DNA of 64,000 bases, from assembly GCA_014529385.2 (NCBI GenBank), contig CM043966.1:42625537-42689536 (forward strand), written 5' to 3'. A program made the position numbers and the translations under genes. Shown here one piece after another: positions 11,041 to 22,550 of this stretch. The notes under the pieces were generated by a model that was given only the letters and a program-made list of their open reading frames with translations, did no database searches and was not told where the DNA came from. How positions within the stretch are numbered: the first letter of the stretch is position 1; the number at the start of each line of letters is the position of its first letter. Source of the DNA: Adiantum capillus-veneris (taxonomy: Eukaryota > Streptophyta > Polypodiopsida > Polypodiales > Pteridaceae).

Positions 11041-12049
11041 CGGTGTCTATAGCAACTCACAATTATTTATCTTCTATGATAGATGAGTATGCTACTGACC
11101 ACGACTTTAGAGACGTAATGTCAGCCCTTGCATTGGGGAAAGAAGAACCATTCACCTTGCAGGATGGTTATCTTCTCCAGGGTAATAGGCTATGTGTTAC
11201 CCACTCCCTTCGTGAGAAAGTCATGTATGAATCTCATGCTCCTCCCTCTGTGGGGCATAGAGGTATTCAAGCTACTCTTTGAGGAGTAGAGACGTACTTC
11301 TATTGGCCTACCATGAAAGTGTATATACAAGAGTATGTTTCAAAATGTGTGGTATGCCAAAAGACTAAGTATGATAGAGGGAAGCAACCTGTATTACTCC
11401 AGCCATTGCCAATCCCTAATTCACCATGGGAGAGTATATCCATGGATTTTATCGTTGGATTACCCAAGTCTATCCATGGGAATATGGGAGTATGGACAAT
11501 AGTCTACAAGTTTAGCAAGCAAGCTCATTTTATTCCTGTCATAAAGACTATTAAGACACACCAAATGGAAACTCTCTTCATATCTCAGATTTCCGAACAC
11601 CGTGGATCACCAACATCCATCGTGTCAGAGAGAGATCCTAGAATGACCAGTAATTTCTGGAAAGGTCTCTTTGAAAATCTAAGTACAATATTAAATTTCT
11701 CTTCAGCCTATCACCTACAAACGGATGGCCAAAGTGAGATAGCCAATCTTACAATTCTCGATCTACTAAAGACTTATGTTACAGAAGTAGATCAACACTA
11801 ACAATGGGACAAGTACTTACCCCTTGTAGATTATGAGTACAATAATACTCTCCATACTACTACAAAAAAGACACCTTTTAAGATCATAGAGAGAAGACCT
11901 AAAAGTCCCTTGCTACTTAAAGTACATTGAAAGATCTTTGCCTACTGATGAGTATATCCGTGACCTATAAGAATCTTTCCAAAAGATTAAGGAGGCTATA
12001 TCCATCTCTCAACAAAGGCAAAAGGCTACTAGTAGAAGGACCTTAACAT
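11041..12049 (+). pseudogene. Integrase zinc finger and core of element A
   Basis: The same frame as RNase H continues. The HHCC zinc finger reads SHAPPSVGHRG, a stop at 11280-11282 (CGA to TGA likely), then YFYWPTM and CVVCQKTKY. The core has MDFIVGLPKS (first Asp), VSERDPRMTSNFW (second Asp) and HLQTDGQSEIAN (Glu), so the DDE triad is present. A stop at about 11800 and further stops from 11925 on end the readable core. Integrase would join cDNA to chromosomal DNA in the nucleus. Confidence 0.9.
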
Positions 12050-12520
12050 TAAAAGAAAATAATTGGGTCTTACTTAAGTTTCCCAAGGCTCGATTGAGGC
12101 AAGCGACAGGTAAAAATCCTACGGGCCATCAAAAGTATTATGATAAACTAGCAAAAAGATACTATGGTCCTTTTCAAATCGTGAATCCAATCAATGACAT
12201 GGCTTATCTACTCAAGTTTCCCAACCATTGGCTCATACACAATGCTTTTCATGTGAGCCTACTTAAGCCCTAATAAGGAGATCCACCAAGAGAACCAATT
12301 ATTGAAGACCCTCCAAAAATTGAAGACCAAGAAGACGTGCTACAACCCGAAGCTATCCTTCAACATGAAGATCACAAGGTACTACGACATGGTAAGTTTA
12401 TCCAAGGGTATCTTATTAGGTTCAAAAATTATCCTTTTGAAGATGCTAGATGGATGCAAGGAATTTAGCTTAAGGATAGTATGAACCTTGTCAATGCTTA
12501 CAATGCTACATTAGAGTAAG
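12050..12520 (+). pseudogene. Integrase C-terminus with GPY/F module and chromodomain-like tail (A)
   Basis: YYGPFQIVNPINDMAYLL (about 12160-12215) is the GPY/F module, followed by HNAFHVSLLKP. After a stop, a second segment reads VLRHGKFIQGYLIRFKNYP and EDARWMQ (about 12378-12460). This has the aromatic and WxxxxxxxW-like spacing of a retroelement chromodomain. Such tails are known to bind marked histones and bias insertion to heterochromatin. It places element A among the chromoviruses. Confidence 0.85.
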
Positions 12521-12860
12521 CAAATGTACATGTTTCTTTTAAATGATCAATGTTTATCTTATAAGACTAATTATCTTTTTATGGTGCACAAATTTAAGTA
12601 GTATGCATGCTTAGAATCATGTTTTTGATGACGACGTCTCTCAAACACCAAGTAGAATTTGTCACTCTACTTTGGGAGAATGAAATGGACTCAAGACCAG
12701 ACATGCTTGTGGTAGCTAAGTCTCCCAAGCCCCAAATGGACTAGTCATCTATCTTGGAATGATGTCGTAGGGTAAAAAGGATCCTCTACCCGCTAAGAAA
12801 CATCAACTAATGACTAAGGCTTTATCTCTTCTACCTCATAATCGAGGACGACTTTGGTTT

Positions 12861-12874
12861 GAAGAGAGAGGTAA
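12861..12874 (+). promoter_or_regulatory. Polypurine tract of element A
   Basis: GAAGAGAGAGGTAA directly abuts the 3' LTR start at 12875. It is the plus-strand primer position. Confidence 0.85.
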
Positions 12875-14459
12875 TGTCATAAAAACTAATATCTAAACAA
12901 CCCAAATGATTTTCTCATATTAAACTGATCATTTAATATGGGAGAATAAATGAGAATAAGGGTTAGAATGTAGACATGTGCTTATGGATCTATCTCAACA
13001 CAAGGTCAAGGTTAAAGGGGTCCAAATGAGAGATGGTCTATCAAAGAGCAAGGCTAGCTAATGGAGCTTAAATACCTTAGGGTTAGCTTCATTGAAGACC
13101 TCCAAAGGTTAGCGATAAAAGTCCTTTGACCTTAGGCAAGCTAGGGTTGTGCTTGAGGTGGGAACCCGGACAAAGCTTGAGATGCTTGTTGTGCTTGATC
13201 ACTAAGGTTCTTGAGATGCTTGTCGTGTTTGATGACTAAGGTGCTTGAGATGCTTGTCGTGCTTGATGACTAAGGTGCTTGTCATGCTTGACGTGCTAGG
13301 GCTGACCTTGATGTGGGAACCTTCTGCAAGCTTGATAGAGTTGAACCTGAGGTGGGAACCTTCTTCAAGCATGATGGGCTTAAGGTGTTTCAAAAGTCAA
13401 CAAGGATCCCTACAAGGAGGGGGCGAGCCCTACAAGTAGGGGCAAGAGAGAGAACAGACACACCCTCACACAAGGCAAGCCTAGTCCAAGGAGGCAACAA
13501 GGACACATGTCAAGTTCCTCTCCATGTTGCCCTCATAAGGTGCCTAAAGCCTATTGGTTGGCCTCTCAAGGGGTCCAATGATAATTTAGCTAGTTTAATT
13601 GATTTTGATGCATTTATCAAGTCCTCGGGGACACTTGTCCAAATGCTACCATGGTTGCTTGATATGCACTATACATGTGATTGGCTAGGATTGCAGGGGT
13701 GCAATCAAATGCAAACTTTAGCTACAATGAAGGATCGACCAAAGAAAGCTGGGGATGTGCTTGGGGGGGTTAACTCTCTCTCACACACTCTCACATGCTC
13801 ATTGTCACTTGGGCAAAGTGCAAGAACTCCATCTCCTTCTAAAAGCTTGTTGAGAATTTGAGAGCCTACACCAACACTCTTAGCTATGGAATGCAAATCC
13901 AACCAAGAGCCATGCTTCAATGCTTAAGCTTGCCATATTCTTCATCATCATTATTATGCTATGCTATGCAAGAAGAGTGATTATAATTGAGGAACTATCT
14001 CTTTCTCGTATGTTACTTATTCTTCCTCTTCCCTACCCTCATTCCCCGCTAGCTCTCTCCACCTTTGAAGGTGTTTGAGGCCTTGGGGCTGAGGCCGGGG
14101 ATGGTAAATTCTTTTAGAAAATTAATGCTATGCTCATGATGCATGAAGCTTTCCATCTTCATTGCATCACCTAGGATACAAGGAACACAAAGATTGTATT
14201 GTAACAAGTCTCTCTTGTTGAGAGAATCTATAATACAAAAACCTATTGGAGGGGGGACTGCCTCCACATAAATCTGGTCCTCAACTGTTGTCGTGTTCTC
14301 TAATTTTCTCTCTTGCAAAAGTATTATTCATACCAAGTTAATTAAGTATAATGGTTATGTTACTACCGCTAATTAAGTTCACCCTCTATGTTCTCAAAAC
14401 GTTCATTGTACTTCTCTTGATTCCGTTATTCTCAAAGTTCATAGTCCATTTCCATTACA
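12875..14459 (+). repeat. 3' LTR of element A
   Basis: 1585 bp, TGTCATAA...ATTACA, colinear with 4663-6216 but with indels around 4980-5060 versus 13190-13400 (extra copies of a TGCTTGAGATGCTTGTCGTG-like motif here). It is followed by the target repeat CCAAA. Confidence 0.95.
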
Positions 14460-14464
14460 CCAAA

Positions 14465-15150
14465 AATCTTTTAATAGTCTCATCCCATTCACAAAATTTA
14501 GCAATGACTCATAAATTTAAATTGGTATACTTATCAATTTGACTACTAGCTATATCTTCAGAGAACCTCAAGGGTTGTACTTTGTTCACCAATTTTAATC
14601 ATATACATCTCAGTAGAGCCTTTGAATTCTATTTGATAAGTTAGTCTTTATATGTAGTTAGTGCAATCATGAACCATCTCTCACAATCTACTTATATTGT
14701 AAACCAGTTTAATATACTACTTTGATAATACTCACCTTCTTTACTTTCTTGTAAGTCCTTCTCCTTGCATTTTACATATATGCTTAATGGAACAAACTCA
14801 ACCAATTCGCAACAAGGAAGATACCATTCAATAATTTTAGAGGGAAGAGATCTTTCACTTACCTGCATTGTCTTATGAGCAGTGAAATTAACCATCTCTT
14901 ATGTTGTGACTTGTACTTACACTGAATGGAATTTTTAATGAGATTATTTTTCATTAAGCTTTAGAACTATTCATATGATCTAGCATGATTTTGAATGATG
15001 GATAGCCGTTTGTAAGTACTTTTCTACTCATACTCCAATTTATTGTTAAATAGGTAGTAAATGTTTTGTATTTTATGCCTTGCCTAGTTCACGCAGTCAC
15101 GTGCATACATATTTGCCGATATAGACAATGTGTTAATACTCATTTTAGGG
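14465..15150. other. AT-rich spacer, no gene seen
   Basis: AT-rich single-copy-looking DNA between element A and the minisatellite. No domain-bearing open frame. Confidence 0.5.
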
Positions 15151-15390
15151 TAGATTCATAAATTTAGAGAACATGACCAATTAACCATGTAGATCCTCCG
15201 ATTTAGGCAACACAAGTGCAAATTCATCAATTTAAGCACCACAATAGAATCATTAGTTTAAACAATATCAGTGAAAATTCACACGTTTAGGTAGCACAAG
15301 TGCAGATTCACCAATTTAGGTAGCACACGTGAAAATTTACCAATTTATGTAGCACATTCAATTGGTGTCAATTCACCATTTCAAGAAACA
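15151..15390 (+). repeat. Degenerate minisatellite, about 30-bp unit
   Basis: About eight diverged tandem copies of a unit close to AGATTCACCAATTTAGGTAG followed by CACAAGTGA. Each unit keeps ATTC, AATTTAG and GCAC blocks, and spacing varies between roughly 26 and 37 bp. Confidence 0.8.
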
Positions 15391-17010
15391 TTGATTAAGC
15401 ATATTGCAATAATTGGGCACCAATATCTCTATTATGATTTTTTTAACCCGAGTATATAATGGAAGAAATTTGGACTTGGATTTGGATTTGGATTTGTATT
15501 TGGTTTTGATGATTCGATATCCACAATGTTTATGGAATTGGACTTGAAATCAATGGGAATTGATTATTAAATGATGATTGTGGGATGAGCCAATGATATC
15601 TTAAAAGATCAGGATATGACATATACTGCTTATTCTCGTAGTATGGGGACACTAGAATATGCAGTACATGGATCATGATAGGCAAAAGCAAATTCATTTG
15701 TTTAAATTCATGAGTTTTTATTTTGATACATGATATGTCTAACACATTAATTTAACCATTGTTTTTTACAAGCATGATTTGTAGATTGATAGCAACTGAG
15801 GACAGTTGCTTTCCTTATGGAGAGGTATGTAATAGGATTTGCTTAATAGTTATTTATTATAGCTTACAAGTGGCAAAAAGACATGCAAAAGGATATCAAA
15901 TTTTGGATATTTTATTATTGAAGAGCTTGCTATGAGAAATGGTCAATTTATGTCTTGACGAACTATTTATAATCATTCTGAGCATTGAAGAAATCTATAA
16001 GTAAACACGTGCAAGAAGAAAATGCTCACTCTCACACGAGGGAGATTGAACCAATGTTTGCGTTCTTCTTCTCTTCTCTCATCTCTCCTCTCTACATGCA
16101 TGTGTAGCACTCTACTCTAGAAGGTACACCTACACGTGCTTTCATGCTTTCTCTTGCTCTCTATCTCTCTTAAAAAAATCTTGCTTTGGATTTCATGTGT
16201 ATACAATCTTTCGAGTTATGTTTCTTGTAGGATGGTATTTTGTGTATCTTTAGCAGGCAACACCATGTATCCCTAAGTATCCTAGATACCAACATATAGA
16301 GGCCAACTCACTTGCTTATGGAAGCTCCGTGCAAGAAAGGATGCAAAACCTTGACTTGCACAAGCCATTGGATAAGCGCATGGGAGACCTAGAAAAGGCA
16401 GTGCATATCTCAGCCGCTTTAAGCTTTCCTCTATACCCCACTATTGTTCAGAGCCCAATGCTTGAGTGCACCTTAGTATGATGATTTGATGAGTGCTAGA
16501 CCACTTGCATCAACCTACACAAGGAGGTAGACTTAGGTACCCAGACACATAGCCAAGCAAGGACGATCTTTAGATTCCTTGAGTGTAAGAAAAAACAGGA
16601 CTACTTGCAAAAATGGCAACAAAAATTTACCAACTTTTCTCGGGAGACAAGACAGCAAGAGGGCTTGGAAAATGCTACCGGAAAGACAACCCCCCATACA
16701 AATCACATCCCAGATGCATGGACAAATTATGGGAATTAGCTTTATGATGTACCAAGATAGTCAGTCATGCTGGCCCCAAAGGATACTAGACCAACAAAAT
16801 CATCTTTTTTTCACCTAGAGGATGGTTAGAGAGCCAATCTACAGGTTACATAATGGAAGAGCATAGGATGAGGATGATCTTGTGGCAGAGCACTTTGCAC
16901 ATGCTTGTGATACTTTGGTACCCATATTGGTATGTATGTTTAACAAAGAAATCTGCTTGGGCTTTCCCATTAGCTAGTCAAACCATACTATAGTACCACT
17001 CTTTAATGTA
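15391..17010. other. Spacer with an unassigned 79-codon frame
   Basis: AT-rich up to about 16150, then more mixed. An open frame at 16579-16818 (plus) has no motif I recognise; an alternative frame there starts MATKIYQLFSGDKTARG. It may be a fragment of a retroelement gag, but nothing supports that directly. Confidence 0.4.
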
Positions 17011-17229
17011 ATGTTAAGGAGGGTAGATTAGTGTGTCATTCATGGAAATGGCATGTTTAAAAAGGTTAGTGTAGAGCTTGAGAGAGAGCCAATTGCACAA
17101 AAGAGTAGATGCAAGATAGGTTGATAATTGCACACAAAAAAGAATAAGAGGGCAATAATAAACTAGGATCATTCTCAAAGCGAGCACGCTTCTTTGGTTT
17201 AATGGGCCCCTCAAAGATAGATTTGCGAC

Positions 17230-17700
17230 CCAAATAACCGGGATAGTCTACGGCTCGACTCTTTTTTCACGACTGCCTCTTGGTCTTCATGATTCTCGCT
17301 TTGTAGCTTCATCAAATTCATCCTCTTAAAACACTCTGTCTAATTGCCGCCAGTGGAGGTTTCCTTTGTGAAGCCAACTTGAGATGTGAATGGATAGCGG
17401 CATGCCACCAGAAGTGCACCTCATCAAGTGGATGCTTCACCAAAAAATTCACGTATTGGGGATCCTTGGAGTATCATAGAATTTATCGAGCACAGTTGTC
17501 GACCTATTGTTGACGCTCCATTCTTTTATAGATTGTGGGAGAAGGCGTCCCATACTCCTCTTCCGATTCCTCGGAAAGGGGTTGGCTCCCATTGAAATCC
17601 CCGTTGGTTTTTTCGTCACCCAAGTGATCGAGTACAACAGTTTCTTCTTGGAAGGATTCGCCAATTGACTCCATGTGTGCTACAAGTAAAGTAATTGGAT
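17230..17700 (-). pseudogene. Decayed ORF downstream of a PBS, gag position
   Basis: On the minus strand, about 45 bp after the PBS at 17724-17735, an ATG opens an acidic reading frame (MESIGESFQEETVVLDHLGD), which stops after about 55 codons. Further readable pieces follow in other frames. Position suggests the start of a gag, but the sequence matches no gag block I know, and it fades by about 17200. Confidence 0.4.
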
Positions 17701-17723
17701 CCTCCGTATAAGAATTGTATGAG

Positions 17724-17735
17724 CTCTGATACCAC
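17724..17735 (-). promoter_or_regulatory. Primer binding site (initiator-Met tRNA), minus strand
   Basis: GCTCTGATACCA on the plus strand is the reverse complement of TGGTATCAGAGC. On the minus strand it lies immediately after the LTR at about 17737-18185. Confidence 0.88.
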
Positions 17736-17736
17736 T

Positions 17737-17962
17737 ATAGTTGCCTTGGACACCCCAAGCCAAAGATCTAATGCAACACATGTGAGAAACTGAAACAATT
17801 GAACAAAACTGAGCGAGATGACACAGCACGACGGAGTTTCATGCCCGGATGCAGTGGCCCCAAAGATTGGCACCCTCTTCGGGATTTCTTCATTATTATG
17901 CTTCAACAAGTACAATGTCCGAGGGTCCTCTTGTCAAAGTCGACGATGCAGAAGCGTAGTGA

Positions 17963-17997
<35 letters not shown>

Positions 17998-18185
17998 CTC
18001 TTGAATCAATCAACCTTTGCAATGAATAATTGAATGTGTACAATGGAGACAAGGGTTGCTTGTATAGCAACCTCAATAAATTGCCCTACCCATACTTTGA
18101 CCAATAAGTGAAATAAAAATCTAAAAGCCATAAGAAATAATGGGATCACATTGGGCAGTTCACTTGAGATGCCAAAACTCTAACA
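17737..18185 (-). repeat. Copia-type LTR (minus strand), 449 bp
   Basis: On the minus strand it begins TGTTAGAGTTTTGGCATCTC and runs to the PBS at 17735. It is preceded by AAAGAGGG, a purine tract, so it has the flanks of both a 3' LTR (purine tract) and a 5' LTR (PBS). It contains a (CA)n run at 17963-17993. Its first 70-90 bp match 19975-20043. The 3' terminus does not end in a clear CA. Confidence 0.72.
17963..17993. repeat. (CA)n microsatellite
   Basis: About 31 bp of CA dinucleotides inside the minus-strand LTR. Confidence 0.95.
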
Positions 18186-18719
18186 CCCTCTTTGCAGCTC
18201 ATAGTGGACATCAATAGTGAGACCAAGTCGATGAAGAAGCTACCATGGACACCCCAGTAGAAGGCCTTGGACTATTGGATACACCTCGGTTTTGCTACCC
18301 TCAACTTTGTACCTGCTGAAAACAATGACATCTTGAGCATTGGTTGCCTTTGTAGAAAATTTGAACTATAGACCACACTACGTCCAATAATCCCCATTCA
18401 TGAACTATGAACACATCATGTCCGAAATATAATAATACTCCAAGATAATGAGCTCTAAAACACATTTTGTCCATGATCCAACCAACAACAATGGATTGGT
18501 GCACTCATCCTTAGTGTTTTAGATACATCTTATTGGTTTCTTGCCAAATACATGTGCCTTGAACTCCAACCTACAGGTCCAAACATCGATAATTTGAACT
18601 CCAACACAAAGGTCCAAATTAATTATATGGAACATTGTTTGCCCCTCTCTGCCACTCACAAGCCTCTCTTTGGCTAAAGCTGGTGGAGGCACAGGTATCC
18701 ATGTGACTAGAAGACGGGA

Positions 18720-19655
18720 GTCCATGCCAATGTAGTCATCACCACACCAGCAATCTCTTTGTGGTCCTTCCTTGAGTCACTATCACTGCTTTCCTCCCGA
18801 TGCTTGCTTTTACCTTTGTCCTTCGTAGATTCTATGTCTTTGCCTTTGGATCTGCAATCCTTGGCCAAATGACCACGCTTTCCACAATTGTAACAACGGT
18901 TCTTGGTCTTCTTTCTAGAATCCGAAGCAGCAAGGGCTTTCCATGTGCTTCCCCATCTTTCTCAGAAATCTGAATTTTGCCTTGAGTTATCAACACGGCT
19001 TCCTCCTCAATGAGAAAAAAGCTGAGATCATCAAATTCGAGCTTTTCCTTCGTGACTTGTAGCCGAAGTGTCCTAGACGCCATTTTATACTCCTTGGGCA
19101 ACTTCATGAGAACCAAAGTAGCTAATTGAGTACTCGTCAGTGCACTTTTCATAACCGATAATTAATCATGAATAACTTTAGCCTTTATAAGAAATGAGGG
19201 CATGGAACTTCCTCGTGGAAACTGAATGGCAAATAATTATCTAAGAAGGGTGGGTCGCATCTTAGAATCCCGATCAAACCTTGTAACGAGATAGAACCAC
19301 ATATCTTTGGCATTCGTTAAAGTCTGAGTAGCTAGAGAAAGGTCCTTTGTGATTCCACAATGGCCGACATTGCCTTCGCATTTGCCGCATCCCAATCGAC
19401 ACACAATTTGAGATATTCGTCATCTTGAAGGGGGGTATACCTGTTGTGGGGATCCCTCATGGGACGGGGCTCTGAATCATCGACATCATCACATAAGTCT
19501 TTCCGTGAGAACCAAAGTCGCATGATCAAATTCCAATGAGCATAGTTATTGTCGTTCAATTTGTCGCTAGCGCTCGAGCAAGGGGGGTCCATAATGAAGT
19601 TGCAAGATCTGGAATTCTCGAAAACCTTGTCGCACTCCAAGGGTGACCGCAAAAT
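18720..19655 (-). pseudogene. Ty1/copia gag with zinc knuckle
   Basis: The minus-strand frame starting about 19595 gives MDPPCSSASDKLNDNNYAHW, then DWDAANAKAMSAIVES. After a shift it gives TLTNAKDMWFYLVTRFD, LATLVLMKLPKEYKMASRTL and LEFDDLSFFLIEEE, the conserved copia gag (UBN2-type) blocks in order. After another shift CYNCGKRGHLAKDC (18854-18895 reversed) is a complete CCHC zinc knuckle. Stops and frameshifts interrupt it. The protease and polymerase expected downstream are missing before the LTR at 18185, so this is an internally deleted element. Confidence 0.88.
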
Positions 19656-19974
19656 CTAAGTAGTTCCACCCTCTGCTATTCCCAAGCCGCTCTGCAAAAT
19701 CCGCTATCCCTCTTTGGAGATCAAAACTCCAAATCGCTCCAAGCTTTGCAAAAAATTGGTACTAAACCGCTTTCACGAACTAAGCTCCTTGCATAATTCA
19801 GCTCCAATTTGCCATGTGGGAGCCCTCGAACAAATCAAGGCTCCAAATTGATTGCCTCTTTGAAGCTGCAAGATGGGCACGAAATCGGTCATAAAAAATT
19901 CGCCTCGACGTTGCCCAAGCCAAAATACCTAAAATTCGCCTCATCATTGCCCAAGCCAAAATGCGTAATATAAA

Positions 19975-20043
19975 TACCTAAAAGCCAAAAAAAATTAATG
20001 GGATCACTTTGGGCAATTCGCTTGAGATGCCAAAACTCCAACA
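19975..20043 (-). repeat. Partial copia LTR copy (minus strand)
   Basis: On the minus strand it starts TGTTGGAGTTTTGGCATCTC at 20043 and matches the first ~70 bp of the LTR at 18185-17737. It is also preceded by a purine tract (AAAGAGGGG). Beyond this it diverges. It is probably the 5' LTR of the element holding the gag at 18720-19655. Confidence 0.65.
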
Positions 20044-21050
20044 CCCCTCTTTGAAATGCTACCAAGCAAATCAGCCAAAAGAGAAGAGGAGGCCTTGGCA
20101 CACTTATAAAGGCCCCTAGCCTAGTCAAAAGCAATTAATTACATGAAAAGCACTAGTCCCCAAACTCTCCAAATCCCAAAAGCATCCGCTACTAGCAACT
20201 TTCGTAAAACGTGCACGTTTGTAAAGCACCACGTCAACAATCAGCCAAAAACATGGACCTTTGTATGCTGCCACATTTGTATTCCCATGGCAATTTAGGT
20301 ATGATGCTTTACATTATAAATTTTAGGCCCTTTGGTTGGGTACCAAAAGTTGGAACAACTTATTTTAAGTTAGATGGGCCTCTCAACCATATAACTAAGT
20401 TCGCAAGAACTTCTCCTATTTCTTCCGGTGAGGTTTAGGCCCCTTTTGTCCTTTAGGTCGTGCCACATCATCACTTTGTGACGCACACATCATATTCATT
20501 AGAACATAGAGCTCGAACCATCCCCCTATAGGTGAGTTGCAAACCCTAAAATGATGGAAGCCAACAAAGTACACCGTATGTCAAAAATCTTGCATGAGAT
20601 CCCACTCTACAATAAAGAACACATTGTGCATAAATCATGGAAGCATATGGACAACCCCATAGACAATAGCTTACACTCTCATCCACAGCTAGCATTACAT
20701 TCACAACTAGCATTACCCCCTCAGATCCTAATCAACAAGTTTGAATGTGCAACCATCCACACGAAGTAGAAAATCTAACTAGTCCAAAATCCCCATTTTA
20801 CACTGAAGACCAAAGTTTTGTCAAAAGCATGCACAAACTTGGGTAGGCAAATTGTTGTAGAGTTTGTTTTCATATTAAAATGGGGCAACTTATCCTCGTA
20901 GAGTATAGAGAATAGGACACTACCAAATCCACTTGGATATATTCAAAGAATGCAATTTTCACATAGTCGACTTTCTGGCCAACTTTCGCGTCATATGACC
21001 AAGTATTACAAAGATGTACAAGTTTTCACTGGTTTAACATATCCTCTTCA
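20044..21050. other. No gene recognised
   Basis: Mixed-composition DNA. It has a TATA-like CTTATAAAGGCCC at about 20102-20114 on the plus strand but no coding domain after it. Short frames here lack recognisable motifs. Confidence 0.45.
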
Positions 21051-21640
21051 GTCTCTGGGCTCTGTTAAGAAAGTAAAAGCAACCTATGCCTAAGACAATA
21101 GGCAAGAGTGTTATCTTTTTGCAACTCTTTGAGAGTGCCCATAGAAGATGAAGGTAGATAAACCAAGTGTGCAAAAGCAACATAAGGTTCATCAATAGCA
21201 GTAGCTGCCTTACCTAACTCAGAATCTGTATCAGACTTCTTCAAAAAACTCAATTATCAATATGTTCCTATTCTGCACATTTTCGACATATCACCACCAC
21301 CTTGTATCTCTAACTAGATCCATAAGTATCATCCTGCTGTACCTTCTGCTTCATCTTTGACTTTTTCCAATCAAGGCCTCAAAGTCCCCCTCTAAACCCG
21401 ACCTCCGAATTGGTCCTCGTAATCGGACACCATAGAAACAAGCTCCTCCCATGTCAAATTCACCAATCCTCTCAGAAGCAATCAAGACTGAATAGAAAGT
21501 ACCATACTTAAAAGTGAGATGTGTCATCAAGATGATAGCCATATGCTTCAAAGAGATCAACTTCTCTACCTAAAGGATCACATGGTGCATCTTCTACATC
21601 AACAGATAGATGTGATCCTTCATGGACTTGGACTTTCAAG
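21050..21640 (-). pseudogene. Decayed Ty1/copia gag (minus strand)
   Basis: The minus-strand frame at 21351-21560 reads LISLKHMAIILMTHL then TFYSVLIASERIGE. With a frameshift, LTWEELVSMVSDYEDQF and GLEGDFEALIGKSQ follow. These match the order of a copia gag core and are different from the gag at 18720-19655. A short CRKC...H stretch near 21270 may be a ruined zinc knuckle. No pol is seen next to it. Confidence 0.62.
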
Positions 21641-22507
21641 GATTAAAGTTTACAACTGTACTTCAAGGTGAATTATCTTCATAGGCATAATCCTATTGTC
21701 TACTTTATCCAAGTGGTTCAAGATCCATCGAGCATTGTTTATACTCCTTATATGTCCAAATGTCTGTCAAAGTAAAATTGAAGAAAATAGAAGACTAGAT
21801 CCTAACCCTCAACTTATTTCCAGCTTCTCCAACTCGTTAAAACAAAGAATAACGCCCATAAGAGCCTTGCGCACTCAACTCCAATGTGCAGCATCAAGAT
21901 AAGGTAATAGGTCCAATGCCACCTCTATAAGCACTTTCCAATCCTGATAATTCATGGATCAAAAGCATCCTTATTCCATGATCATGGTCAAGGCACTTCA
22001 AGCTTGCAAGACATTTCTCAATAGAAAAGGTGCACACCAGGTCGATTTGCCCTCCCTGCCGTAGACACTCAGGATAGAGGGCTGATTCAATGTGCTTCCA
22101 AGCAAAACTATGAGTGAAAATGAGTGGGTGGTCCATTCCAAGGGTACCCCTGCTGGAAGAAGGAATTCCATGGAAGAATGGTGTGGTCCCTATATAAGAC
22201 CTCCCTTTGCCAGTCCAGTACTACAACAAATCCTCCTCCTAGGCTGAGAACCACAACCGGTCACCACCTGCAAGCATGCTGATGTCTGCACCTCTTTGGG
22301 ATCAAATAGCAAGGGTATAAGGGATGCCACTTCACCTGCAAAAAATGCAGATGTCCTCTGGAGTTGTGTTGAAGGGGGCCAAATCTGAAAACACAGATCA
22401 ACAAGTATCCCTCTCGTGGAAACCCGGCTTGCACAAAAACGAAGATGCAACCTGACAGTTTCTCCAAGATCTCGAGCCTAGGGCTCTGCAAACATGACAA
22501 AGTCCAG

Positions 22508-22550
<43 letters not shown>

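Larger units (their letters stand above)
4663..14459 (+). mobile_element. Element A: full-length chromodomain Ty3/gypsy retrotransposon
   Basis: This is a 9.8-kb element with LTRs at 4663-6216 and 12875-14459, both beginning TGTCATAA and ending ATTACA. The direct repeat CCAAA flanks it (4658-4662 and 14460-14464), a clean 5-bp target-site duplication. A primer binding site complementary to initiator-Met tRNA follows the 5' LTR, and a purine tract precedes the 3' LTR. The internal order is gag, protease, reverse transcriptase, RNase H, integrase, chromodomain-like tail. Frames carry several stops and shifts, and a 1141-bp insert splits the RT/RNase H junction. The LTRs differ visibly (substitutions and indels), so the insertion is not recent. 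It landed downstream of the copia remnant. Confidence 0.96.

Noticed and set aside
15151-15390. CRISPR array
   Set aside because: Repeat units are diverged and adjacent, without unique spacers; plant nuclear context.
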